The position numbers and the translations under genes are program-made. Of a stretch of DNA of 64,000 nt, positions 26,936 through 36,159 are shown piece after piece. How positions within the stretch are numbered: the first letter of the stretch is position 1; every line of letters begins with the position of its first letter. The stretch is from Bacilli bacterium. GTDB taxonomy: Bacteria > Bacillota_I > Bacilli_A > RFN20 > CAG-826. The DNA lies in NCBI GenBank assembly GCA_017468925.1, contig JAFUHI010000009.1:62001-126000 (forward strand), read 5' to 3'. Below the pieces are notes generated by a model that was not told where the DNA came from, did not search any database, and saw only the letters and a program-made list of their open reading frames with translations.

Positions 26936-28323
26936 GTTACGTAAAAGAAGATTTCCTTCTAAACACACCAGAGGCAAAGGAATTGTATTTTGGCTACGCA
27001 AAAAACATGCCAATTTTTGATTACCATTGCCATCTTTCGGAATATCAAATATTAGAAAACAAACCATTTAATGATTTATACGAGATTTGGCTCTCGGGTG
27101 ACCATTATAAATGGAGATTGATGAGAAACTATGGTATCGATGAGGAACTCATAACTGGAAAAAAGACCAACAAAGAAAAATTCATCACGTATTGCGAGGT
27201 GTTGAGCACTGCTTTTGGCAACCCTCTATATCACTGGTCACAAATCGAATTGGAGACATTCTTTGGGTGCAAACATGAGATAAATAAAGAGAACGCAGAA
27301 TTGATATGGAATGAATGCAATGAGTATATAAAAACACATCAAATCAGGCCGTCTGATCTTATCTCTTCAAGTAACGTTACTCATCTATTTACTACCAACG
27401 AAATATTTGATGATTTAGAGGTATTTTCAAAAATTAAAGAGAAAAGATATTCATTTGAAGTTCTACCAGCTTTTAGAGCTGATAAAGTAATGAATATTGA
27501 GGCTCAAAAATATAATGAGTTTATCGATATCCTTCAAAATAAAACTTTTGAAATAAAAGATTTAGATTCTTTAGAGAAAGCCGTCATAAATAGGCTGGAA
27601 TTATTCATTAAGGCAGGATGTCTTGCAAGCGATACCGCGCTTCAAGCAGTATATGAGATTACTACAAAAGAAAAAGCCAAAGAGATTTTCGCAAAGCGCA
27701 GAAATGGTGAAGTCATTTCTTCCATCGAATCCAATCAATTTAAAGGCTATTTTACCTATTTCTTATTAAGAGAATATGGGAAGAGAAAGATAGTTTCTGA
27801 GCTTCATATCGGTGCAATGAGAAACAATAGCCAAAAGATGTTTGATAGACTTGGTCTTGATTGCGGAAACGATAGCATTGCCGAAGAAAACAGCATTAAG
27901 AATCTTTCGAAACTCATGGATAAATTGGATCTTGAAGGGTATTTGCCTCCAATGATAATCTTCAATTTAAATCCAAAAATGAATCTTGAGATAGCGACAT
28001 TAATTGGTAGTTATCAAGACGATTCCAAGAGAGGCAAAATACAATTCGGCCCTGCATGGTGGTTCTTGGATCATTTGAAAGGGATAAGAAATCAATTGGA
28101 AGATTTATCCAGTGTTGGTCATCTTGGCGCATTCGTGGGAATGCTTACTGATAGCCGCTCATTCTTGTCATACCCTAGACACCATTACTTCAGAAGAATC
28201 CTTTGTGATTACCTTGGAGAAATGATGAATAAAGGATTGATAACAAACGATATTGAGAAGGTTGGTAAAGTCGTAGAAGACATATGCTATAACAATGCTG
28301 TTAAATATTTTAGTGTGAGGTAA
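26932..28323 (+). CDS. uxaC: Glucuronate/galacturonate isomerase
   Basis: A 463-residue amidohydrolase-fold isomerase converting D-galacturonate to D-tagaturonate (and D-glucuronate to D-fructuronate), entry step of the pathway. Metal-site FDYHCHLSEYQI lies near residue 27; other family segments are SSNVTHLFTTNEIFDDL, SELHIGAMRNNSQKMFDRLG, IQFGPAWWFLDH and GMLTDSRSFLSYPRHHYFRR. ATG 26932 is the start: AAGAAAGGAG sits just upstream and it forms ATGA with the uxaA stop. Length is typical (about 465-470). Third gene of uxaBAC-eda. Confidence 0.95.
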   Translation: MSYVKEDFLLNTPEAKELYFGYAKNMPIFDYHCHLSEYQILENKPFNDLYEIWLSGDHYKWRLMRNYGIDEELITGKKTNKEKFITYCEVLSTAFGNPLYHWSQIELETFFGCKHEINKENAELIWNECNEYIKTHQIRPSDLISSSNVTHLFTTNEIFDDLEVFSKIKEKRYSFEVLPAFRADKVMNIEAQKYNEFIDILQNKTFEIKDLDSLEKAVINRLELFIKAGCLASDTALQAVYEITTKEKAKEIFAKRRNGEVISSIESNQFKGYFTYFLLREYGKRKIVSELHIGAMRNNSQKMFDRLGLDCGNDSIAEENSIKNLSKLMDKLDLEGYLPPMIIFNLNPKMNLEIATLIGSYQDDSKRGKIQFGPAWWFLDHLKGIRNQLEDLSSVGHLGAFVGMLTDSRSFLSYPRHHYFRRILCDYLGEMMNKGLITNDIEKVGKVVEDICYNNAVKYFSVR

Positions 28324-28328
28324 ATGAA

Positions 28329-28877
28329 ATGGATAAGAAAATACCAGTAGTTAAAATAAAAGAATTTGGCGATACAGATAGGATTTTATCTGCACTAGAA
28401 AATGCCAGATTCCACTCAATCGAAATTACTTTTAGAACCGATTGCGCTTATGAAGCGATTAAATACGCATCAAAACACTACCCAAATCTAGAAATAGGTG
28501 CAGGCACCGTCATCAATAAAGAACAGGCTGAAAAAGCGGTAGAAGCAGGTGCAAAATTCTTGGTATCTCCTGGGTTTTCAAAAGATGTGTCTGATGTCGC
28601 TAAGAAAAATAAAATTCAATACATCCCAGGATGTGTTACTCCAACAGAAATTATGGCGGCTTTAGAAGAAGGTATCACCTTGGTTAAATTCTTCCCAGCC
28701 GAACAATTTGGTGGTTTGAAGACCATTAAAGCGCTTAGCGGTCCATTCCCTCAAGTTAGATTTATGGCAACGGGCGGAATAAACGAAAAGAATATCGATG
28801 AATATCTATCATCACCGCTTATTGTTGCAGTAGGGGCGTCCTATTTCGTTGAGGATGCGCTTAAGAATGTAGAATAA
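28329..28877 (+). CDS. eda: KDPG/KHG aldolase
   Basis: A 182-residue class I aldolase that splits KDPG into pyruvate and glyceraldehyde 3-phosphate, last step of galacturonate breakdown. Visible are SIEITFRTDCAYEAI (the E-x-T-x-R-T motif), GAGTVINKEQAEKAVEAGA, FLVSPGF, PGCVTPTEIMAALEEG and the Schiff-base lysine in LVKFFPAEQFGG (about Lys120), then FMATGGIN and VAVGASYF for phosphate binding. It is slightly shorter than E. coli Eda (213), mostly by trimmed termini. It follows uxaC by five bases; its TAA directly abuts the stop of the opposing GH78-like gene, leaving no room for a terminator. Confidence 0.93.
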   Translation: MDKKIPVVKIKEFGDTDRILSALENARFHSIEITFRTDCAYEAIKYASKHYPNLEIGAGTVINKEQAEKAVEAGAKFLVSPGFSKDVSDVAKKNKIQYIPGCVTPTEIMAALEEGITLVKFFPAEQFGGLKTIKALSGPFPQVRFMATGGINEKNIDEYLSSPLIVAVGASYFVEDALKNVE

Positions 28878-30827
28878 TTATTTGCTCATCCAATAAATTG
28901 GAATGACACTAGAAGCAAATCCATGGTTGCATGAAGCGTTTGCTGTAGCCTTCTCCCATAGGGTATCTGTGGAATCGGCCATATAAGAGAAATAAGATTT
29001 AATTTCTTTGACCAACTGATTTGTCATTTTTTCTCTGGCCAGACAAATGAGTCTTAAAAAATAGCCAATAAAGACAGCGCTTGGTGAAATTTCTGGATGA
29101 TAATCTTTTTTCCTGAATGGACCAAAATTATTTAGCATCTCATCTTTGTAGCTTTGGCTAGGGCAGAAATCAAAGAATAAAGCATAATACTGACAAGTCT
29201 CACTTATAGCGTTTTCATTGATTTTCAATTGACTATTTTCTAAACGCAGTATTTGATCGTGATAATAATTCCCATCGAAAGCAAACGAATTAATCTCTTT
29301 TCTTAGTTTTTCCGCCTTATTTAAAAATTCAGTTTCACCATACATCCTATAAGCAGACTCTAGGGTTGCGACGTATAGCATGTTGCTTGGGATATTGATT
29401 CCGTTAACATAGTCATTGCATTTGCTCCATTCAACGAACACCCAGCTTGGTAGATTTTCCAAAAGGCCATATTCATTTTCGTATCTTGCTAAAAATTTCA
29501 AAATTCCAAAAACTCTATCTTTTGCGTTGTTTTTAAGTAATTCATCGCGGTTTCGTAGGTGATATTGCTCAATTTCGAGTATAAACCACATTGCCCAATT
29601 CGGAATAAAAGTCTTGTCTTGGTGATATGATGGATAGCACATTGGAACAATCAATGGATCCAAAATATCTTGGTTTGAATTGATTATGTTTTCTAAAAAA
29701 TGCTTTTCTATTTTGTTTTGTCCGGTGAAATTATGCTCTGTCATCCCTGTGAAAAAGGAATCGCATAGCCATCCTGCTCTTTCTCTTCCTGGGCAATCTG
29801 TAAAGAGATCAAACGCATTTTGAACATACGTATTTTTCGCGGCCTCAAAGATTCTATCTAATTCTTCATCACCTGTTTTTTCAATCCTTTTGATTGACTC
29901 ATTTTCAACAAGTATGAATTCACATTTGCATTCAATGTTCTGGCTTGAGATTACCCTAAGGTATTGAAGACAGTATGGGTTCAGGTTAATGAGTTTGTTT
30001 ACCCCTTTCTTGAGGATGATTTGCATCATGTCCGTACATGAGCTACGACCAAATATCCATTTTCCATCCGGTTTGAATTCATCAAATACCAAAAAACACT
30101 CAACGCCGTTTTCTGGTGAAAGTATCTCGATGTTGAACAAGCCGGTTTTTACTTTGCCTAGAGTATATTCCTTGCATGAATATCCAACTTTGATCTTTTC
30201 AATAAAATCCTTTACTGGGTCGAATAACAACGATTTTGCGAAAATCGGATTCTTATATAGATAATAAGGTTCTATATATTCATCAAATCCATTCATCACA
30301 AATTCATCTATTTGCTTGAACTCAATTCTTCTATAAGAGCAATTCAGTTCATTGGAAGGTAGTTCGATAATGTTTTCTGTATATTCTTCTAGGTCAAGTC
30401 TCGTGTAGTTGTCTTTCCTTAAATCGAAACGCTCAACAAAACCTCTTTGAAATGAATATCTGCATGACTCTTTTAGATAACCTTTATCCTCATATGCCTC
30501 CCATTTAGGCTCGATGACGTTATTGTCGGAGGTGATGAATTGAGCACCGAAAAACGGATGGAAATAATCACAATCAAAAGTAGGGCAATTTGGGCTGATG
30601 ACTTTAATTTCTATCTCATTAATTCCTTTTGGAAGTTCTATCTCACTGACTCTTGAATATCCCTTCCCCGTTCTTTCAGGTCCATAAGAAAAGAACTCAC
30701 CATCAACGTAGATTGAATAGAATGGTGCAGCGCTTAATCTGATTGTTTTTTCATTGCCTTTACAAGAATACTTAAAGATTATTAATTGATTCTCATAAAC
30801 GCCATTTTTAACCCAAAATCTCTTCAT
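28878..30827 (-). CDS. GH78-like alpha-L-rhamnosidase
   Basis: A 649-residue enzyme with N-terminal beta-sandwich domains (to about residue 320) and an (alpha/alpha)6 barrel. The segment TDCPGRERAGWLCDSFF (about 340-357) corresponds to the DCPxRxERxGWxGD motif of GH78, with PSWVFVEWSKCNDYVNG holding a likely catalytic Glu. No signal peptide is present (starts MKRFWVKNGVYE), so it acts inside the cell on imported oligosaccharides. It begins seven bases after the epimerase stop, in one operon. GH78 enzymes release L-rhamnose from rhamnogalacturonan or glycosides, consistent with rhaM nearby. Exact specificity cannot be read. Confidence 0.78.
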   Translation of the reverse strand: MKRFWVKNGVYENQLIIFKYSCKGNEKTIRLSAAPFYSIYVDGEFFSYGPERTGKGYSRVSEIELPKGINEIEIKVISPNCPTFDCDYFHPFFGAQFITSDNNVIEPKWEAYEDKGYLKESCRYSFQRGFVERFDLRKDNYTRLDLEEYTENIIELPSNELNCSYRRIEFKQIDEFVMNGFDEYIEPYYLYKNPIFAKSLLFDPVKDFIEKIKVGYSCKEYTLGKVKTGLFNIEILSPENGVECFLVFDEFKPDGKWIFGRSSCTDMMQIILKKGVNKLINLNPYCLQYLRVISSQNIECKCEFILVENESIKRIEKTGDEELDRIFEAAKNTYVQNAFDLFTDCPGRERAGWLCDSFFTGMTEHNFTGQNKIEKHFLENIINSNQDILDPLIVPMCYPSYHQDKTFIPNWAMWFILEIEQYHLRNRDELLKNNAKDRVFGILKFLARYENEYGLLENLPSWVFVEWSKCNDYVNGINIPSNMLYVATLESAYRMYGETEFLNKAEKLRKEINSFAFDGNYYHDQILRLENSQLKINENAISETCQYYALFFDFCPSQSYKDEMLNNFGPFRKKDYHPEISPSAVFIGYFLRLICLAREKMTNQLVKEIKSYFSYMADSTDTLWEKATANASCNHGFASSVIPIYWMSK

Positions 30828-30834
30828 ATCTCAA

Positions 30835-31689
30835 TTATTTCGCCTCAATTCTGCTTCGAATATACCTCATAGCTTCTAGTTGATATTTTGCATATGCGAT
30901 CACTAATTCTGTAGGAGCGTCTCTTCTGTGAGTTGTCTCTACAACGAGATCGCCATCATATTTTATGTCTCTTATTGCTTTAATTATTCTCTCCCAATCT
31001 ATTGAGCCTCTATATGGCGCCACATGAGAATCGTGATGCAAATCATTATCGTGGATATGGAAACAACGGATGTATTTATGACCCAATGTTCTAATCATAT
31101 TTTCTGGTGTGATTGAGGGGTTTTTAGGGAACATTGCAGCGTGTCCAACATCAACACACGCTTTAAAGTTTGGGTGATTCACTGTTTCGCAGTGTTTTAA
31201 GAAGTCCTCTGGGGACGAACATGCCGCCAAAGTTGCGTTATCCCCATCCCAATTCCACATATTCTCAGTGCAGATGGTAATGCCTAATTCTTCGGCAAGC
31301 GGCAAGAAATGATCAAACCATTTTTTGTTTTGTTCAGCATTCCAATTATTCCAAGGATGGACAACACAATTCTTTATTCCTAGCGCAGCGCAGCTTCTTA
31401 AAACCTTTTCTGTGACGATGATCATTTTCTGATTCCATTCTTCGTCGCCATCTTTGTGGATTGGGAAAGGGGAATGGGCTTGCACAGGTGTTATGCCAAT
31501 TTCATCGCATACTTCTTTCAAGTGTTTGGCGTGGGCTAAATATTCGCCCTTCATCATTTCGTCATTGTCATCCATGCAGCTGAAATAAGAAATATCTACC
31601 GCATCGTATCCGATTTCTTTGATTTTTCTAATCGCTTCTTCTTGACCTATCCTGTATGCAAGATGTTCCGTCATCATCGCTATTTTCAT
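30835..31689 (-). CDS. Sugar isomerase/epimerase, TIM barrel (AP endonuclease 2 type)
   Basis: A 284-residue xylose-isomerase-like TIM barrel protein. It shows GYDAVDISYFSC, VQAHSPFP, CVVHPWNNW, ICTENMWNW, FKACVDVGHAAMF, RCFHIHDND and GDLVVETTHR, which place the Glu, His and Asp metal ligands at strand ends as in hydroxypyruvate isomerases and sugar 3-epimerases. Substrate is unknown. It is the first gene of an operon with the GH78-like rhamnosidase, so a role with rhamnose or uronate derivatives is likely. No ribosome site: TGCTAAAAT, an extended -10, ends seven bases before the ATG. Confidence 0.85.
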   Translation of the reverse strand: MKIAMMTEHLAYRIGQEEAIRKIKEIGYDAVDISYFSCMDDNDEMMKGEYLAHAKHLKEVCDEIGITPVQAHSPFPIHKDGDEEWNQKMIIVTEKVLRSCAALGIKNCVVHPWNNWNAEQNKKWFDHFLPLAEELGITICTENMWNWDGDNATLAACSSPEDFLKHCETVNHPNFKACVDVGHAAMFPKNPSITPENMIRTLGHKYIRCFHIHDNDLHHDSHVAPYRGSIDWERIIKAIRDIKYDGDLVVETTHRRDAPTELVIAYAKYQLEAMRYIRSRIEAK

Positions 31690-31817
31690 AAAAATAATTT
31701 TAGCATTTTCTATTTACATATTCACTTAAACGGCAAATAAATTTAAAATATTTTCGAAAGGTGACAAAGTCTAATTGTTTATTCTAAAATAAGCTGGTTT
31801 TGCAAAGATTTAGAAAA
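31690..31817. promoter_or_regulatory. Divergent promoter region, epimerase and hydrolase operons
   Basis: Toward the plus strand, GTGACA (31761-31766) and TAAAAT (31785-31790) are separated by 18 bp, a good promoter. Toward the minus strand, an extended -10 (TGCTAAAAT) lies seven bases before the epimerase ATG. The two operons presumably share control. Confidence 0.55.
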
Positions 31818-32990
31818 ATGAACAACAAAAAAGACCATTCATTCAAATACTCATTTTGGAATTATGTTGATGCAGGGACTATACCTCTTTCTGCGGTGAA
31901 GGAATGGAAAGAGTGCGGCATAAACCTCCCGATGTCTCCGGTCTATAAGCCTGGCGTTAGCAAAAAAGAAGATATTATTTCTTTGCTTGATGAATGTGAG
32001 AAGAACGGCATCAAGATGCTGATATCTGATGTTAGAACCACATTTAAGAAATTAATCGAAGTAGGAGAAGAGGAATTTCGTGGGCTTGTTAAAGAAGCAT
32101 ATGAAGATTTTGGACGCCACCCTGCTACATATGGGTTTTATATAGGCGATGAACCAAACTTCGATGAGATGAAATATTTCATTCAGGCTCAAAATATCGT
32201 TAATGAGATTGCAATAGGACTAGAAACATTTGGAAATCTTTTACCCTATTTCGGCGCTTATTTCGAACCGGGGGATAAAGAAGAAAGAGAAAAGAAATAC
32301 GTAAACACAATCAATGAATATTTAACGAAAACCAATACAAAACTGACTGGATTTGACCAATACACCCAATGCAATGACATCGAATACGACCAGGAAACAG
32401 GCATTAATTCCTATTACTATGGTCTCGACAGGTTTAGGGAATTGTGTGAGGCTAAAGGGGCGGAATTCTTTATGTCTTTACTAAGCGTTGGCCACTGGCA
32501 GTATCGCATACCAACCCAAGATGATATTAGATGGCAGATTTCCACCGCGGTAGCCCATGGGGCAAGGGGCATTGTCTGGTTTTATTTCTATTCATTTTTC
32601 AATGAGCCAAGCTATAGGATGTCTCCTTATTATGCATTCAATAGAAAAACATCCATGTATGATAAAATCCAATATGAGCAATGGTTCTTCCAAAAAAGAT
32701 ATGGCGAACTGATAAATAGAATAAAATTACATTCGATTTATCATATAAATGACAATTACCATTATGGAAAGAAGTGGCTACCTGATTCATATATCGAGAA
32801 AATAGAGACAAAGCAGCAATATCCTTTAATTATTTCCTATTACAAAGAATACGAAGGGAATGGAGAATATGTCTCTATAGTCAACGCTAGCCAGACAAGA
32901 CAAAACCATATCAAATCATATTTTAGAAACGGCGATGTCAAGGAAGCGTGGCTCGCCCCAGGAGAAATAATCTTTTACAAAGTGAAATAA
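31818..32990 (+). CDS. TIM-barrel glycoside-hydrolase-like protein, family unassigned
   Basis: A 390-residue protein without signal peptide. The order of elements suggests a (beta/alpha)8 glycosidase: FWNYVDAGTIPLSAVKEW, CGINLPMSPVY, GIKMLISDVRTT, ATYGFYIGDEPNFDEM (an acid after strand 4, Asp-Glu, as in clan A), LPYFGAYFEPG, TGFDQYTQC, FFMSLLSVGHW and AHGARGIVWFYFYSFF. A C-terminal beta region follows (YVSIVNASQTRQNHI). I cannot name the family; it looks like the beta-galactosidase-type proteins with a GDEP motif. ATG 31818 has a weak ribosome site; TTG 31800 in frame is an alternative. It overlaps the GH28 gene by one base (TAATG). Confidence 0.65.
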   Translation: MNNKKDHSFKYSFWNYVDAGTIPLSAVKEWKECGINLPMSPVYKPGVSKKEDIISLLDECEKNGIKMLISDVRTTFKKLIEVGEEEFRGLVKEAYEDFGRHPATYGFYIGDEPNFDEMKYFIQAQNIVNEIAIGLETFGNLLPYFGAYFEPGDKEEREKKYVNTINEYLTKTNTKLTGFDQYTQCNDIEYDQETGINSYYYGLDRFRELCEAKGAEFFMSLLSVGHWQYRIPTQDDIRWQISTAVAHGARGIVWFYFYSFFNEPSYRMSPYYAFNRKTSMYDKIQYEQWFFQKRYGELINRIKLHSIYHINDNYHYGKKWLPDSYIEKIETKQQYPLIISYYKEYEGNGEYVSIVNASQTRQNHIKSYFRNGDVKEAWLAPGEIIFYKVK

Positions 32991-34183
32991 TGGTCAAAAC
33001 AATGAAGAAAAATAAAATTTTTACCAAGGAATATGGAATCTATTCCTCGGAAACGACAATCCAAACCAAAGAAATACAAAACATGATAGATGATGTTTCT
33101 TCTAAAGGCGGAGGCACGATTGTTTTTGAACATGGGATCTATCTTTCCGGAGCATTGTTCCTAAAACCCAATGTTGATATATATCTCCCTTTATTCACCG
33201 TCTTAAAAGGCAGCGATGATATAAACGACTATCCTCTATTGGAAACAAGGATTGAAGGGGAAACATGCTTATATTATTCAGCCTTGATCAACATTGATGG
33301 ATGTACCGGAAACAAGATATTTGGCCAAGGTGAAATAAACGGAAACGGCTTAAAATCCTGGCAATCCTTCTGGAAAAGAAGAGAATGGAACCCAAATTGC
33401 ACGAATAAAGATGAACAAAGAGCAAGGCTCATTTATATATCCAATTCCAGTGATGTTACTTTGGAAGGAATTACCTTTAAAGATTCGCAATTCTGGACTT
33501 GCCATCTGTATAATTCGAAAAGAATAGAAATAAGAAATTGCTCTTTTCTTTCGCCAAAAGAACCAATTCCTTCTCCTAGCACGGATGGGATTGATATCGA
33601 CAAATGCAGCAACGTCCATATAAGTGGCTGCTATTTCGAAGTGAACGATGATGCAATCGCTTTAAAAGGTGGAAAAGGAATAGATGCGAAAAATAAAGTT
33701 GGCAATGGACCGAACGAAAACATAACAATTGAACGCTGCGAATTCGGTTTTTGCCACTCATGCCTTACTTTTGGCTCAGAAACAATTCGTAATAAGTCGA
33801 TTGTTTTCAAAGATTCCAAAGTTAACGGGGCCTGGTCACTATTGCATTTCAAAATGAGAACGGATACAGCCCAAGAAGATGAGGATGTACATGTTGAAAA
33901 TATAAAAGGGAATGTCTCTAGTTTCGTCCAAATCACTTCCTGGTCGCAATTCCAAAACCTTCAAGGCAATGAAATGCCATTCTCTAGAATCAAGAACGTA
34001 TCAATTGTTTCTTGCGATGTAAAATGTGACGTTTATTTCAATTCCGTCTACGATTTGCAAAGATATTCATTGTCTGGTTTTGTTTTAAAAGACTTGAAAA
34101 TCGAAGCGAAAGAAGATGGTTTCGATATCAACAAATTTGTAGACACAACAGTCGAAAACGTGAATCTCAATATTGTGGATTAG
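32990..34183 (+). CDS. GH28 polygalacturonase-like enzyme
   Basis: A 397-residue right-handed beta-helix enzyme of family GH28. The four family signatures are recognisable: STDGIDID (about 197, for NTDG), FEVNDDAIALKGG (Asp-Asp about 219-220, for DD), CHSCLTFGSE (about 256, for GHG) and FKMRTD (about 287, for RIK). The catalytic acids and His remain. N-terminal KEIQNMIDDVSSKGGGTIVFEHG and SGALFLKPNVDIYL match the start of GH28 helices. No signal peptide, so it acts on imported oligogalacturonides or rhamnogalacturonan pieces and feeds galacturonate to UxaC. It is coupled to the upstream gene by TAATG, and its stop overlaps htpG by four bases. Confidence 0.85.
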   Translation: MVKTMKKNKIFTKEYGIYSSETTIQTKEIQNMIDDVSSKGGGTIVFEHGIYLSGALFLKPNVDIYLPLFTVLKGSDDINDYPLLETRIEGETCLYYSALINIDGCTGNKIFGQGEINGNGLKSWQSFWKRREWNPNCTNKDEQRARLIYISNSSDVTLEGITFKDSQFWTCHLYNSKRIEIRNCSFLSPKEPIPSPSTDGIDIDKCSNVHISGCYFEVNDDAIALKGGKGIDAKNKVGNGPNENITIERCEFGFCHSCLTFGSETIRNKSIVFKDSKVNGAWSLLHFKMRTDTAQEDEDVHVENIKGNVSSFVQITSWSQFQNLQGNEMPFSRIKNVSIVSCDVKCDVYFNSVYDLQRYSLSGFVLKDLKIEAKEDGFDINKFVDTTVENVNLNIVD

Positions 34184-36090
34184 TCTTTTTTCGAAGTTTT
34201 TATTAATAGCTTATTCAATTTAGAAACGAAGCCCGCTTTATCTTCAATCTCATAACCCTGCAATAACATCGCTTCATCATACAAGATTGAGCCGTACTCT
34301 TTTATTTCATCATCGTTAGAAAGATCCTTTAAGGCATTGAATAATTCATGGTCAGGATTGATTTCCAAGACCTTTTTGGATTTGATATCGCCATGCTCCC
34401 CAGGATCTTCATTGAGCACTCTTTCGGCGTTCATTGATAATCCTTCTTTTGTGGACAAGCAGACTGGGGAATCCACCAATTTGCTGGAGAAGATGACATC
34501 ATCTACCTTGTCTTTTAACCCTTCTTTTATTTCATCAAGGAAACGCCTATGTGTCGCACTTAAAGAAGATAATTCCTCTTTTCTTTCCTCGCTTATTTCA
34601 TTTGTTTCGGTAGAGACATCTTTAAATGGCTTTTTATCATATTCATTCATCGCCATAATGCAGAATTCATCGATGTTTTTATCAAGAAGCAAGACATCGA
34701 TATCATCTTTCTTCATCTTTTCTAGTTGAGGCAGCATTTTGATTTCACCGAGGTTTTTGCCGGAAGCGAAATATATGTCCTTTTGGCCTTCTTTCATCCC
34801 TTTTGTGTATTCTTCTAGCGAGATGTATTTATCATCCTTTAAGTGATGGAATAGAAGTAAATCCTGAAGCTCATCTTTCTTCATGCCATATGTTGAATAG
34901 ATTCCATATTTTATATATTCGCCAAACATATCGAAGAATTTCGTGTATTTCTCCAGATCATTCTTTTTGGTTTTCTTTAATTCGGAAACGACTTTTGATT
35001 CAATGTTTTTGGCGATTTTTGCCATCTCTGGAGTTTTCTGTAACATTTCTCTAGAGACATTGAGCGGGAAGTCATCGGAATCCACCAAACCTTTGACGAA
35101 TCTTAGATAATTAGGCACTAAATCTTTGTAATGGTCTTGGATGAAAATGCCATGGCTATATAAAGAGAGCCCTTGTTCATATGTCTCACTATAGAAGTTA
35201 TATGGAACGTGGCTTGGGATGAATAATAAGGATTCATATGTATATAACCCTTCAGCATGCACGTTTAAAGAAAGAAGTGGTTTCTCATAATCATCGAATT
35301 TATTCTTATAGAATTCCTCTAAATCTTCCTCTTTGACGTCATTGACTGATTTTTTCCACAAAGGAATCATTGAATTCAATGTCTTATCTTCGAATTCCTC
35401 TTTTTCCTTCTCGTCAGTTGGCTTGTCTTCATCAACTGGCTTTGTCTTTTTCACCAACATCTTTATTGGGTAACGGATATAGTCGCTGTATTTTTTGACC
35501 AAAGACTCAATTCTGTATTCTTCAAGATAATCGCTGTATCTTAAATCATCTTTGTCTTTCTTGAGGTAAACGACAACCTTCGTGCCTGATGTTCCTTTGA
35601 ATGTTGATTCTTCGATCGTGTAAGTCGATTTCCCCTCGCTATAGAAGCGGTGGGCTTCTCCATCAATTGGCTTTGATATGACTTCAACGGCTTTCGCCAC
35701 CATGAAGGTGCTATAGAAGCCAACACCGAATTGACCGATGATTGATAATTCATCTTTGTTTTCGGCATTTTTCAATTTCTTCATGAATTCTTTTGAACCG
35801 GATTTGGCGATAGTGCCCAAATTCTTAATCATGTCTTTATCGCTCATTCCAATTCCATCATCCGTTATTGTTATCGTTCTCTCATCTTTATTCGTTTCGA
35901 TGCGGATTTGGTGGGTTTTTGAAGGATATTTATCGCTTTCCGTTAAAGAAAGGTAGCGATATTTGTCGATCGCATCACTCGCATTTGAGATCAATTCTCT
36001 AAGGAAAATATCCTTGTCTGAATAAATGGAATTGATCATCAAATCCAATAATTGTTGTGATTCTGTTTCAAAATGTTTTTCTTGTTTCAT
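34180..36090 (-). CDS. htpG: Chaperone HtpG (Hsp90)
   Basis: A 636-residue bacterial Hsp90, full length. The N-terminal ATPase has FLRELISNASDAIDKYRY, ITDDGIGMSDKDMIKNLGTIAKSGS and GQFGVGFYSTFMVA; the middle domain has LKKDKDDLRYSDYLEEYRI and DSDDFPLNVSREMLQ; the C-terminal dimerisation domain ends with the usual amphipathic helices. It folds and remodels client proteins in the cytoplasm using ATP. AAGGAG precedes the ATG. A CIRCE operator lies 43 bp upstream of the ATG, so HrcA control is expected. The stop overlaps the GH28 gene end. Confidence 0.97.
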   Translation of the reverse strand: MKQEKHFETESQQLLDLMINSIYSDKDIFLRELISNASDAIDKYRYLSLTESDKYPSKTHQIRIETNKDERTITITDDGIGMSDKDMIKNLGTIAKSGSKEFMKKLKNAENKDELSIIGQFGVGFYSTFMVAKAVEVISKPIDGEAHRFYSEGKSTYTIEESTFKGTSGTKVVVYLKKDKDDLRYSDYLEEYRIESLVKKYSDYIRYPIKMLVKKTKPVDEDKPTDEKEKEEFEDKTLNSMIPLWKKSVNDVKEEDLEEFYKNKFDDYEKPLLSLNVHAEGLYTYESLLFIPSHVPYNFYSETYEQGLSLYSHGIFIQDHYKDLVPNYLRFVKGLVDSDDFPLNVSREMLQKTPEMAKIAKNIESKVVSELKKTKKNDLEKYTKFFDMFGEYIKYGIYSTYGMKKDELQDLLLFHHLKDDKYISLEEYTKGMKEGQKDIYFASGKNLGEIKMLPQLEKMKKDDIDVLLLDKNIDEFCIMAMNEYDKKPFKDVSTETNEISEERKEELSSLSATHRRFLDEIKEGLKDKVDDVIFSSKLVDSPVCLSTKEGLSMNAERVLNEDPGEHGDIKSKKVLEINPDHELFNALKDLSNDDEIKEYGSILYDEAMLLQGYEIEDKAGFVSKLNKLLIKTSKKD

Positions 36091-36132
36091 TGCTAATAAT
36101 CTCCTTAAAACGACTTAATCATAATACTATTT

Positions 36133-36159
36133 TTAGCACTTGCAAGTGTTGAGTGCTAA
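36133..36159 (-). promoter_or_regulatory. CIRCE operator (HrcA site) upstream of htpG
   Basis: TTAGCACTT, nine bases, GAGTGCTAA. The CIRCE consensus is TTAGCACTC-N9-GAGTGCTAA; 17 of 18 arm bases match. It lies in the htpG promoter region; the opposite gene starting at 36224 could also be affected. Confidence 0.92.
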
